Positions 1 through 6,794 of a stretch of 14,389 bases of DNA are shown in pieces. Position 1 is the stretch's first letter, and every line of letters begins with the position of its first letter. Under the pieces are notes generated by a model. That model was given only the letters and a program-made list of their open reading frames with translations. It was not told where the DNA came from and searched no databases. The stretch is from Tepidimicrobium sp. (lineage in GTDB: Bacteria; Bacillota; Clostridia; Tissierellales; Tepidimicrobiaceae): contig DUNJ01000063.1 of NCBI GenBank assembly GCA_012839395.1, positions 1 through 14,389 on the forward strand, in the 5' to 3' direction. The translations under genes were made by a program, and so were the position numbers.

Positions 1-99
1 ATACTTATATATATATACAACATAAGTCCTTGTATTCCTCTAATATTTTAAAAATTTTCGATCTCTGGATCAATAATTTCATATAAAACTATCCTTCAC

Positions 100-129
100 A
101 AAAAAAAGAGATGTTTACACAACACCTCT
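100..129 (-). terminator. Intrinsic terminator after ppsR
   Basis: Read on the minus strand, arms 129-121 and 115-107 form a 9-bp stem (AGAGGUGUU against AACAUCUCU, one G-U pair) with a 5-nt loop. It is followed directly by seven U residues (106-100). It begins 3 nt after the ppsR stop codon and closes the glyQ-glyS-ccpN-ppsR unit. On the plus strand no T-tract follows the stem, so it is probably not bidirectional. Confidence 0.88.
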
Positions 130-132
130 AGT

Positions 133-954
133 CTATATTAGCTCTCCAAAGTTTTTCTTCATATGATCCAGCACTATACCTGCCGTCTCCTCAACCGCCT
201 TATTGGATACATCTATTACGATGCAATTCAATTTTTTCATAATCTCTCGGGAATATTCCAGCTCCAGCTTTATCCTATCCAAACTGGCATAATTGGCATT
301 ATTACTTAGCCCCAGGGACTTAAGCCTTTCCTGCCTTATCTCATTTAGCTTAAATGGATCAGCTATAAGCCCAAAAATCCTCTTTGAATCCTTTTCAAAT
401 ATTTCATGTGGCGCAGGCACCTCCGGCACCAATGGAACATTGGCCACCTTAAAATGCTTATGGGCCAGATACATGCTTAGAGGTGTCTTAGATGTTCTGG
501 ATACTCCAACCAATACCAAATCCGCCTTCCTTATTCCCCTAGTATCCTTCCCATCATCGTATTTTACGGCAAACTCCACTGCCTCCACCTTTTTAAAATA
601 TTGCTCGTCCAGCTTTTTTATCAAGCCAGATTCCCTCTTAGGCTTGTATCCCAACACATCTTCCAATGCATTTAACGCAGGGGTCATTAGATCCACCACA
701 GGTATATTTAGCTTTCCACCCATATGAATGATAAAGTTTTTCAATTCTTGAATTACCATTGTATAGATGATTATGCTATTTTCATCCTTAGCCTCCTGGA
801 ATACCTCCACGATCTGGTCCTTCTCCGTAATATATGGAAACCTTCGTATATCATATTTCTTTGGACTAAATTGGCTAATAGCGGCCCTAGCTACCTGTTC
901 TCCCGTCTCTCCAACCGAATCCGATAATACATATATTGTAATTTCACCATTCAT
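133..954 (-). CDS. ppsR: Pyruvate, phosphate dikinase (PPDK) regulatory kinase/phosphorylase, PpsR/YqfL family
   Basis: This 273-aa protein belongs to the DUF299 family. In characterised members it is a cytosolic bifunctional enzyme that inactivates PPDK (or PEP synthase) by ADP-dependent threonine phosphorylation and reactivates it by phosphate-dependent dephosphorylation. Visible signatures are the N-terminal YVLSDSVGETGE (residues 8-19), the P-loop-like GVSRTSKTPLS (150-160), and NVPLVPEVPAP just after it. The length matches the family norm of about 270. The open frame extends upstream to 1056, but that extension lies inside the preceding gene. ATG at 954 is preceded by AGGGGGG at suitable spacing and begins with the typical family N-terminus. 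It follows the ccpN-type gene by 10 bp, as in B. subtilis, where YqfL is reported to modulate CcpN-dependent control of gluconeogenesis. That suggests a shared role at the PEP/pyruvate node. Which target (PPDK or PEP synthase) is present cannot be seen here. Confidence 0.95.
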   Translation of the reverse strand: MNGEITIYVLSDSVGETGEQVARAAISQFSPKKYDIRRFPYITEKDQIVEVFQEAKDENSIIIYTMVIQELKNFIIHMGGKLNIPVVDLMTPALNALEDVLGYKPKRESGLIKKLDEQYFKKVEAVEFAVKYDDGKDTRGIRKADLVLVGVSRTSKTPLSMYLAHKHFKVANVPLVPEVPAPHEIFEKDSKRIFGLIADPFKLNEIRQERLKSLGLSNNANYASLDRIKLELEYSREIMKKLNCIVIDVSNKAVEETAGIVLDHMKKNFGELI

Positions 955-964
955 AAAATCCCCC

Positions 965-1612
965 CTATTCATTTCTACCCAGTTCAACAAATAATCTAGT
1001 AATGCTGGTCTTGGTAATTCTGCCCACAACCTTATAGGCTTTCTCCCCCTGTTCATCTTCTACCTCTTCCACAATAGGGAGGCCATCTACCTCGTGTTCT
1101 ATTATCTTAATAGCTGCATCCAATACGCTTTCATCCAATGTGGTGGTTATTATATTGGGCATCCTGGTCATAATTACTGCTATGGGAGTCTTATGAAGAT
1201 TCATCCCCCCAATTACATTCTTTAAAAAATCCTTCCTCGATACCACCCCTGTAAGATAGCCATCAGATGTAACAAATATACTGCTCACATCCTCCAAAAA
1301 CATGGTAACTATACCATCGTATACGGAAACCTTTTCGTCTACCACTATAGGCATAGATTTCCTCTCTGAAACCTTTATGCTCTGTATCCTCTCCGATATA
1401 AGATTGAAGCTGGTCTTCCCAGTATAGAAATAGCCCACCTTAGGCCTTGCATCCAATATCCCAGACATGGTGAGTATAGCTAGATCGGGTCTAAGGGTAC
1501 CCCTTGCAAGTTCCAACCTCTGAGCAATCTTTTCGCTAGTAATAGGTTCATTATCTCTGACTATATCTATAATCTTCTCCTGTCTCTCCGTCAATTGAAT
1601 CTGGATCACCAC
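965..1612 (-). CDS. ccpN: HTH-CBS transcriptional repressor, CcpN/YqzB family
   Basis: The protein has up to 215 residues. Residues 8-62 form a winged-helix DNA-binding domain with the diagnostic GTLRPDLAILTMSG stretch (38-51) and ARPKVGYFYTG just after it. Two CBS modules follow at about 82-135 and 148-207, which in this family sense adenine nucleotides or related ligands. In B. subtilis CcpN represses gapB and pckA under glycolytic conditions; the targets in this organism are unknown. It lies 32 bp downstream of glyS and 10 bp upstream of ppsR, in the conserved order. The start is uncertain. The frame opens with two adjacent GTG codons (1612, 1609), but the sequence AAAAGGGTGGTGATC that contains them is itself the best Shine-Dalgarno match. 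Initiation could therefore lie slightly downstream, for example at TTG 1594. Relatives, from memory, start a few residues before the LTERQ motif, which favours GTG 1612 or 1609. Family identity is firm and only the first residues are open. Confidence 0.92.
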   Translation of the reverse strand: MVIQIQLTERQEKIIDIVRDNEPITSEKIAQRLELARGTLRPDLAILTMSGILDARPKVGYFYTGKTSFNLISERIQSIKVSERKSMPIVVDEKVSVYDGIVTMFLEDVSSIFVTSDGYLTGVVSRKDFLKNVIGGMNLHKTPIAVIMTRMPNIITTTLDESVLDAAIKIIEHEVDGLPIVEEVEDEQGEKAYKVVGRITKTSITRLFVELGRNE

Positions 1613-1644
1613 CCTTTTAAAATGGAAAATAAGCCTATTAGGGT

Positions 1645-3723
1645 CTACTTAACCAGTTTCGATAAGTCACAAATCATGAGCATAGTTTTGGATATCTTCC
1701 CCAACAGATTGAGCCTATTCTCCCTCAACTCCTCATCCTCCACCATAACCATAACATTATCGAAGAAGTTATCTATAGGTTCCTTTAAAGCTATAAATTG
1801 ATCCAACGCCTTGTCATACTCCCTATCAGCCAAACTATTTAAGATATTTTCCTCTATGCCGTTGAATATATCGTATAGCTCCAACTCCTCTTCCTCCACG
1901 AATAAATCCCTCTTTACCTCATCGGATGGAGCCTCCTTAGCCAGGTTGATTACCCTATTAAATGCAAACAACACATCTGCTAGTCCTTCTTTACCTAAAT
2001 AATCGTTTAGCTTTTCCGCCCTCAACTTCAAGTCATAGATATCGTAAGCTCCGGTACTCATTACCCCATCGACTATATCATATCTTATGCCCATATCCAT
2101 AAATAAATTCTTTATCCTACCTTGGATAAACTTCATTATCTCCCCTTTTACAGCCTTATAATCGAAAACTAAATTATTCTCCTCTACATATATATACAAT
2201 GCAAAATCCAACAATTCGCCTATATTCAAATCCCATCTTCTATCCAATATTATATTAATTATCCCCAACGCCTGCCTTCTCAACCCATAAGGGTCCTGAG
2301 ATCCGGTAGGCTGTATTCCTATGGCAAATATTCCAGATATGGTATCCAGCTTATCTGCAATGCTTAATAGAGCCCCTGCAGTAGTAGTTGGAAGATCATC
2401 CCCTGCATACCTGGGCAGATATTGTTCATATATAGCGGTGCTCACTATCTCATTCTCTCCCGATTGCTTGGCGTATTCCATTCCCATCTTGCCTTGCAAC
2501 TCCGTAAATTCGTTAACCATCTTGGTAGCCAAATCCGCCTTGGAGAGATAGGCAGCTCTGCTAACATGCTTTTGAGTCTCCTCTCCAACTCCTAGGAAAT
2601 CTCCAGCTTTCTTGGCCAGCTTTCCAACCCTAACCGTTTTATCATATAAGGTGCCCAGCTCCTCCTGAAACACTATATCCTTCAATGGCTCCACATAATC
2701 CTCCAAATCCTTCCCTATATCATCATGATAGAAGAACCTGGCATCCTCTAACCTCGCCTCCAGCACCTTCTCATTTCCTCTCCTAACTATATCTATATGA
2801 TTTTCATCCCCATTTCTAACGGTTATAAAATAGGGAAGAAGTCTTCCCTTATCGTTTACCACCGGGAAAAACCGCAGCTGCTCCACCATAGGAGTTATCA
2901 CCACATCCCTTGGAAGACGCAAATACTCCTCCTTAATCCTCCCAATAATTGGGGTCGGGTACTCCACAATATTGGTAACCTCATCCAATAGTCCGTCTAC
3001 AAACAGTACATTTCCGCCCTTCTCCTTAACCATCCTCTCCGATCTATATCTTATTATATCCTTTCTCTCTTCCTGATCCACTAATACATAATTATCCTTA
3101 AGCACATCGAAATATTCATCTATGGACTTCAACTCTATATTACCGCTACCTAAAAATCTATGGCCCCTGGTTATATTGCTAGCCACTATTCCCCCTAAAT
3201 CGAAAGGTAGCACTTCATCATTCAACAAGGACACCAACCATCTAATAGGTCTAGCAAACCTTAGATTTTTACCCCCCCATTTCATGGATTTTGGAAATAC
3301 AATGGACTTTATTATATCTGCCATATTATCGGATAATACATCTGCAGTATCTCTACCTTCATCCACAACCCTTCCAAATACATACTCCTCTCCATTATAT
3401 TCCTCCAAATGGATATCCTCTACCCCAATGCCCTTTCCTCTCATAAATCCCTGTAACGCCTTGGTAGAGTTACCCTCCTCATCATAGGCAATCCTCTTAG
3501 CAGGTCCTCTCACCAGCTCCTCTAAGGTCTCCTGTCCATCTTTTAATCCCTTTATTATAAGGGTTAACCTCCTCGGAGTTGCATAGGTCTCCATGGTATC
3601 ATAACCAATTCTTTCCTCTGTCAACATCTTAGCCATATTGTCCTCAAGCTGTTGTAAAGCTCCATCTATCAACCTAGCTGGCAATTCCTCGGTACCTATT
3701 TCCAATAAATATCTATTACCCAT
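1645..3723 (-). CDS. glyS: Glycine--tRNA ligase beta subunit
   Basis: This 692-aa protein is the beta chain of the bacterial alpha2beta2 glycyl-tRNA synthetase, the subunit that recognises tRNA. The N-terminus YLLEIGTEELPA (about residues 4-15), the HRFLGSG segment, PTGSQDPYGLRRQALG near residue 480-495, and a C-terminal DALR-type anticodon-binding region (about 585-680) are all characteristic. The length is normal for the family. The frame runs up to a TTG at 3732, but AGGAGG lies only 2 nt before that codon. ATG 3723 has 11-nt spacing and gives the family N-terminus MGNRYLLEIGTEE. This ATG overlaps the end of glyQ by 8 bp (ATGGGTAA), which implies translational coupling and equal subunit output. 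The stop is TAG at 1645. No frameshift or missing domain is seen. Confidence 0.97.
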   Translation of the reverse strand: MGNRYLLEIGTEELPARLIDGALQQLEDNMAKMLTEERIGYDTMETYATPRRLTLIIKGLKDGQETLEELVRGPAKRIAYDEEGNSTKALQGFMRGKGIGVEDIHLEEYNGEEYVFGRVVDEGRDTADVLSDNMADIIKSIVFPKSMKWGGKNLRFARPIRWLVSLLNDEVLPFDLGGIVASNITRGHRFLGSGNIELKSIDEYFDVLKDNYVLVDQEERKDIIRYRSERMVKEKGGNVLFVDGLLDEVTNIVEYPTPIIGRIKEEYLRLPRDVVITPMVEQLRFFPVVNDKGRLLPYFITVRNGDENHIDIVRRGNEKVLEARLEDARFFYHDDIGKDLEDYVEPLKDIVFQEELGTLYDKTVRVGKLAKKAGDFLGVGEETQKHVSRAAYLSKADLATKMVNEFTELQGKMGMEYAKQSGENEIVSTAIYEQYLPRYAGDDLPTTTAGALLSIADKLDTISGIFAIGIQPTGSQDPYGLRRQALGIINIILDRRWDLNIGELLDFALYIYVEENNLVFDYKAVKGEIMKFIQGRIKNLFMDMGIRYDIVDGVMSTGAYDIYDLKLRAEKLNDYLGKEGLADVLFAFNRVINLAKEAPSDEVKRDLFVEEEELELYDIFNGIEENILNSLADREYDKALDQFIALKEPIDNFFDNVMVMVEDEELRENRLNLLGKISKTMLMICDLSKLVK

Positions 3724-4603
3724 CCTTAACAACCCCTCCTTTTAATAGAGGATATCCCAACCCTTCCCTTTGTTCTATGTACGCAGTTGCAACGAGCCTA
3801 GCCAAGTCCCTAACCCTTTTTATATAATGGGTCCTTTCCGTTACGCTTATAGCACCCCTTGCATCCAATACATTAAATGTATGGGAAGACTTCAATACGT
3901 AATCGTAACTTGGAACTATCAACTCCTCCTCTATACTCTTCCTCGCCTCTTCCTCGTATATATTAAATAGACGCTTTAGAGTCCTTATATCTGCCTTTTC
4001 AAAGCTATATACGGAATGTTCATACTCCGCCCTCTTAAATATATCCCCATAGGTAAAGTTCTTATTCCATTCTATATCGAATATGTTGTCCACATCCTGA
4101 AGATACATAGCAATCCTCTCAAGCCCATAGGTAAGCTCTGCCGATTCCAACTCACAATCTATCCCACCTACCTGTTGAAAATAGGTAAATTGGGTAATCT
4201 CCATCCCATCCAACCAAACCTCCCAACCCAATCCCCATGCTCCCAATGTAGGCGCTTCCCAATTATCTTCCACAAACCTTATATCATGCTTTAACGGATC
4301 TATCCCTATGGCCTTCAAGCTATCTAAATATAGATCTTGCACATCCTCGGGGGATGGCTTTAATATAACCTGCAGCTGGTGATGCTGGTACACCCTATGA
4401 GGATTTTCACCATATCTAGCATCTGCAGGCCTTCTGGATGGTTCCATATACACCACCTTCCAAGGCTCCGGTCCCAACGCCCTTAAAAAGGTATAGGGAC
4501 TCATGGTCCCAGCCCCCTTCTCTATATCATAGGGTTCCAGTATTATGCATCCCTTTTTGCCCCAGTAACCGAGTAATTTCAGCATCAAATCCTGAAAATA
4601 CAT
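3716..4603 (-). CDS. glyQ: Glycine--tRNA ligase alpha subunit
   Basis: This 295-aa protein is the catalytic alpha chain of the bacterial heterotetrameric glycyl-tRNA synthetase. It activates glycine with ATP and, with GlyS, charges tRNA-Gly in the cytosol. The class II catalytic-core signatures are intact: ILEPYDIEKGAGTMSP (about 21-36), LRALGPEPW (40-48), and EPSRRPADARYGENPHR (about 54-70) followed by LQVILKPSP. ATG 4603 has AAGGAGGG 6 nt upstream and matches the family N-terminus, so the start is secure. It is the first gene of its unit. It sits behind its own promoter and a leader of about 90 nt, and it overlaps glyS by 8 bp. The separate alpha and beta genes fit Firmicutes that use the bacterial rather than the archaeal-type GlyRS. 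Confidence 0.98.
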   Translation of the reverse strand: MYFQDLMLKLLGYWGKKGCIILEPYDIEKGAGTMSPYTFLRALGPEPWKVVYMEPSRRPADARYGENPHRVYQHHQLQVILKPSPEDVQDLYLDSLKAIGIDPLKHDIRFVEDNWEAPTLGAWGLGWEVWLDGMEITQFTYFQQVGGIDCELESAELTYGLERIAMYLQDVDNIFDIEWNKNFTYGDIFKRAEYEHSVYSFEKADIRTLKRLFNIYEEEARKSIEEELIVPSYDYVLKSSHTFNVLDARGAISVTERTHYIKRVRDLARLVATAYIEQREGLGYPLLKGGVVKDG

Positions 4604-4610
4604 AACATTC

Positions 4611-4638
4611 CCTCCTTATCTCCAATAGGAGAAGATAA
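4611..4638 (-). promoter_or_regulatory. Stem-loop abutting the glyQ ribosome binding site
   Basis: On the minus strand, UCUCC (4632-4628) pairs with GGAGA (4623-4619) around a UAUU loop. The stem can extend by three A-U pairs (4638-4636 with 4618-4616) across a 3-nt bulge. The extension would include the first bases of the AAGGAGGG Shine-Dalgarno site (about 4617-4610). It could modulate ribosome access, but the stem is short and this is inferred from sequence alone. Confidence 0.4.
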
Positions 4639-4645
4639 ATAGAAA

Positions 4646-4683
4646 ACCTTTACACCCCCATAAACTCCCCAGAGGTGAAAGGT
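4646..4683 (-). promoter_or_regulatory. Leader hairpin of glyQS mRNA
   Basis: On the minus strand, ACCUUUCACC (4683-4674) pairs with GGUGUAAAGGU (4656-4646), giving ten base pairs with one bulged U. The loop is 17 nt (4673-4657). It lies in the short leader between the predicted promoter and glyQ. The unusually complete arm match suggests a real RNA structure. It is too short and lacks the conserved parts of a T-box or glycine riboswitch, so its role is unknown. Confidence 0.5.
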
Positions 4684-4698
4684 ACCCATATAATCTAT

Positions 4699-4727
4699 AA
4701 TTTAACAAAAAAGAGCTAGATTGTCAA
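4699..4727 (-). promoter_or_regulatory. Vegetative (sigma-A type) promoter for glyQ-glyS-ccpN-ppsR
   Basis: A perfect -35 TTGACA (4727-4722) is followed by a 17-nt spacer and the -10-like TAAATT (4704-4699, 4 of 6 matches to TATAAT). Predicted transcription starts near 4692, leaving a leader of about 90 nt before glyQ. The -35 box covers the TGA stop codon of the upstream gene and is the centre of a palindrome. Confidence 0.6.
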
Positions 4728-4731
4728 TCTA
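4707..4731 (-). terminator. Weak terminator-like palindrome at the end of the DUF4342 gene
   Basis: TAGATTGACAATCTA (4731-4717) is a perfect palindrome around one central base. As RNA it can form a 5- to 6-bp A/U-rich stem. Four nucleotides (GCUC) then precede six U residues (4712-4707). The short A/U stem and the gap make it a weak terminator at best. Because it also carries the -35 box of the next promoter, it could alternatively be an operator. Confidence 0.4.
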
Positions 4732-5125
4732 TTAAATCGTTTATATCTATCACTTCTCCATCTTCTTTCGAAACTTCTATTGTACATCTGGCTATCAAAG
4801 CACTGCCCAATCCCAACAATGTCAACGGTGCCGCTATAATGGTCCCTATAGCTGCTGCAGTCACAGGGATATTCAATATTATCTCCCCATCTTTCTTAAC
4901 GGTAATCTTGGTCACATTACCCTTCCTCAACAGTTTCTTCACCATATCCACCATCTTCTCTCCCTTATCGGATACGCTCTCCGTCCAAGATCCCTCCGTC
5001 TCCTCTATATAAATTATAGCCTCTACCACATCTCCATCCCTTTTCTCCAACGCTTCCTTAGCCTTAGCAAACGAAACACCGGTTCTTGCAACCACCTGGT
5101 CTACCTTATCCAACGAAATATCCAT
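4724..5125 (-). CDS. DUF4342 domain protein with N-terminal UBA/TS-N-like domain
   Basis: This 133-aa protein has two parts. Residues 1-42 resemble the three-helix UBA/EF-Ts N-terminal fold (DKVDQVVARTGVSFAKAKEALEKR is typical). Residues 50-133 fit DUF4342: a basic KKLLRKGNVTKITVKKDGE segment, then the hydrophobic, glycine-rich stretch at about 87-112 that could insert in or associate with the membrane, then an acidic tail. The function is unknown. UBA-like domains in bacteria usually mediate protein or nucleic-acid contacts, so an adaptor role is possible but not shown. Its ATG directly abuts the recO stop codon (TAG-ATG), and its GGAGGTG ribosome binding site lies inside the end of recO, so the two are translationally coupled. 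It replaces nothing obvious in the B. subtilis order. Its stop codon overlaps the glyQ promoter. Confidence 0.85.
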   Translation of the reverse strand: MDISLDKVDQVVARTGVSFAKAKEALEKRDGDVVEAIIYIEETEGSWTESVSDKGEKMVDMVKKLLRKGNVTKITVKKDGEIILNIPVTAAAIGTIIAAPLTLLGLGSALIARCTIEVSKEDGEVIDINDLID

Positions 5126-5884
5126 CTAGACACCTCCATCCTTATTTATAGAGCTTAATATATTTAAAGAATTGAACTGCTTTCTATCTATCCTATCCAA
5201 TATGTATTTTATCATAATCCTATGCAAATTAAACATAGTATCCTTAGAAATATCTATGGCAAAAACCTCATCCAACGGGGTATATAACAATAGTTTCATC
5301 GCCCTATATACCCCTATATCCATATATTCACAATGGGGCTCCACCTTTCTACAATTAGAACATACAATCCCACCCCTGGTGATGCTAAATCCAGCTACCT
5401 TCAGATCCTTATCCCCACAAGCCATACATCTATCCAAGGCTGGCCTATATCCTAAGAAGGATATATATTTTAATTCATAGGATACTATTAGCTTCAAAAA
5501 ATCTTCTTGTGTATTGGACAAAACCTTCAAACCCTTCAACAATAAAAAGTATAGCTTTTCGTTCCTATCCTCCTCCGCGGTGGATAGATTTATGAGCTCC
5601 AATAGATAGGATCCATACATCATCCTACCTATATCCTCCCTTATGGTATAAAAGGAATCCAGCACATCTGCCTGATTTATATAGTAAAAATTCCTCCCCT
5701 TATGTAAACTGTAGGCATTATGGGAAAATATTTGGGTATTGGCTATAAGGGTGCTTTTAGGGTTATAGGCTCCCCTAGCCATCACGCTAATCCTTCCATA
5801 ATCATCGGTATATAAGGTTAAAATCTTGCTAGTCTCTTTAAACCTAATTTCCCTAGTAACTATCCCATTTACCCTTCTATCCAT
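5126..5884 (-). CDS. recO: DNA repair and recombination mediator RecO
   Basis: This 252-aa protein loads RecA onto SSB-coated single-stranded DNA together with RecR in the RecFOR pathway. The N-terminal OB fold spans about residues 1-80 (VNGIVTREIRFKETSKILTLYTDDYGRISVMARGA is diagnostic in pattern), and a helical C-terminal domain follows. A four-cysteine zinc site is intact: C153, C156, C175 and C178. GTG 5887 and ATG 5884 are adjacent; GGGG lies 7 nt before the ATG, which is chosen as the start. The ribosome binding site is weaker than its neighbours', consistent with low expression. It follows era by 15 bp. The tiny yqzL gene that sits between era and recO in B. subtilis has no room here. 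It abuts the next gene without a gap. Confidence 0.95.
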   Translation of the reverse strand: MDRRVNGIVTREIRFKETSKILTLYTDDYGRISVMARGAYNPKSTLIANTQIFSHNAYSLHKGRNFYYINQADVLDSFYTIREDIGRMMYGSYLLELINLSTAEEDRNEKLYFLLLKGLKVLSNTQEDFLKLIVSYELKYISFLGYRPALDRCMACGDKDLKVAGFSITRGGIVCSNCRKVEPHCEYMDIGVYRAMKLLLYTPLDEVFAIDISKDTMFNLHRIMIKYILDRIDRKQFNSLNILSSINKDGGV

Positions 5885-5899
5885 CACACTGCCCCATTT

Positions 5900-6784
5900 C
5901 TATCTATAACCAAACCTTCTCACCCTTGATTCCTTCTCCCGCCAATCCCTATCCACCTTAACCCATAGCTGAAGATTCACCTGGCTTCCCATCAACCTCT
6001 CAATATCCTCCCTAGCGGTTCTTCCAATCCTCCTGAGCATCCTTCCCCCTTTACCTATCACTATCCCTTTATGGGAATCCCTTTCACAATATATGGTTCC
6101 ATGGATATCCAATAGATCCCTATCCTCCCTAGCCTCAATCCTTTCCACCTCTACAAATATGCCATGAGGAACCTCCTCTTCCAAATTTTCTAACGCCTTC
6201 TCCCTAATTATCTCCGATATAATAAGTCTTTCAGGCTGGTCAGTAATCATATCCTCCGGAAAATACTGGGGCCCTTCTGGCAACAACTCCTTCAATCTAT
6301 TCACGTAAGCATCTACATTATATCCATCCAAAGCCGATATGGGGATTATATCTTCAAACATATCCATATTATTATACTTCTCAATAAGGTTATTTACCTG
6401 ATCCTCCGTCAACTTATCCACCTTATTTATAAGCAATACTACAGGGGTTTCAACTCCCCTTAGCTCCCTAATAATAAAAGTATCTAACTTTCCTGTATCC
6501 ATGCTATGATCCACCATAAAGGTTATTATATCCACCTCATCCAAGGTGCTTTTGGAAACCTTCAACATATATTCCCCTAGTTTGTTCTTAGGCATCTGAA
6601 TACCTGGGGTATCCAAAAACACTATTTGAAAATCCTCCTCCGTATATACCAATTGGATCTTATTCCTGGTGGTTTGAGGTTTATCCGATATTATGGATAT
6701 CTTCTCCCCTATTATATGATTAAGTAATGTAGACTTTCCCACATTAGGCCTTCCAACTACCGTTACAAATCCCGATCTATACAT
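5900..6784 (-). CDS. era: GTPase Era, 16S rRNA maturation factor
   Basis: This 294-aa protein binds the 3' end of 16S rRNA and supports 30S subunit maturation. All G motifs are present: G1 GRPNVGKS (11-18), the G2 region KPQTTR (35-40), G3 DTPG (58-61), G4 NKVD (120-123) and G5 SAL (150-152). A C-terminal KH domain follows with GKGG at 244-247. Length and layout are typical. The open frame extends to 6814, but ATG 6784 has AGGAGG 6 nt upstream and gives the family N-terminus. The upstream gene's TAG stop overlaps this Shine-Dalgarno site (TAGGAGG), leaving a 10-bp gap. Its proximity to ybeY and phoH, two other rRNA-linked genes, is a conserved Firmicutes arrangement. Confidence 0.98.
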   Translation of the reverse strand: MYRSGFVTVVGRPNVGKSTLLNHIIGEKISIISDKPQTTRNKIQLVYTEEDFQIVFLDTPGIQMPKNKLGEYMLKVSKSTLDEVDIITFMVDHSMDTGKLDTFIIRELRGVETPVVLLINKVDKLTEDQVNNLIEKYNNMDMFEDIIPISALDGYNVDAYVNRLKELLPEGPQYFPEDMITDQPERLIISEIIREKALENLEEEVPHGIFVEVERIEAREDRDLLDIHGTIYCERDSHKGIVIGKGGRMLRRIGRTAREDIERLMGSQVNLQLWVKVDRDWREKESRVRRFGYR

Positions 6785-6794
6785 GAAATTCCTC

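Noticed and set aside
955..1056. N-terminal extension of ppsR overlapping the HTH-CBS gene
   Set aside because: The extension lies in another frame of the preceding gene and has no family similarity. ATG 954 has an AGGGGGG site and the correct N-terminus.
1613..1644. Terminator between glyS and the HTH-CBS gene
   Set aside because: Only a weak imperfect AATAAGCCTATT palindrome is present, with no stable stem and no U-tract.
4604..4723. Glycine T-box leader or glycine riboswitch upstream of glyQ
   Set aside because: The spacer is too short and has no AGGGUGGNACCGCG-type antiterminator box or downstream terminator. The GGGTACC near the predicted transcript start only faintly resembles a T-box core and is in the wrong place.
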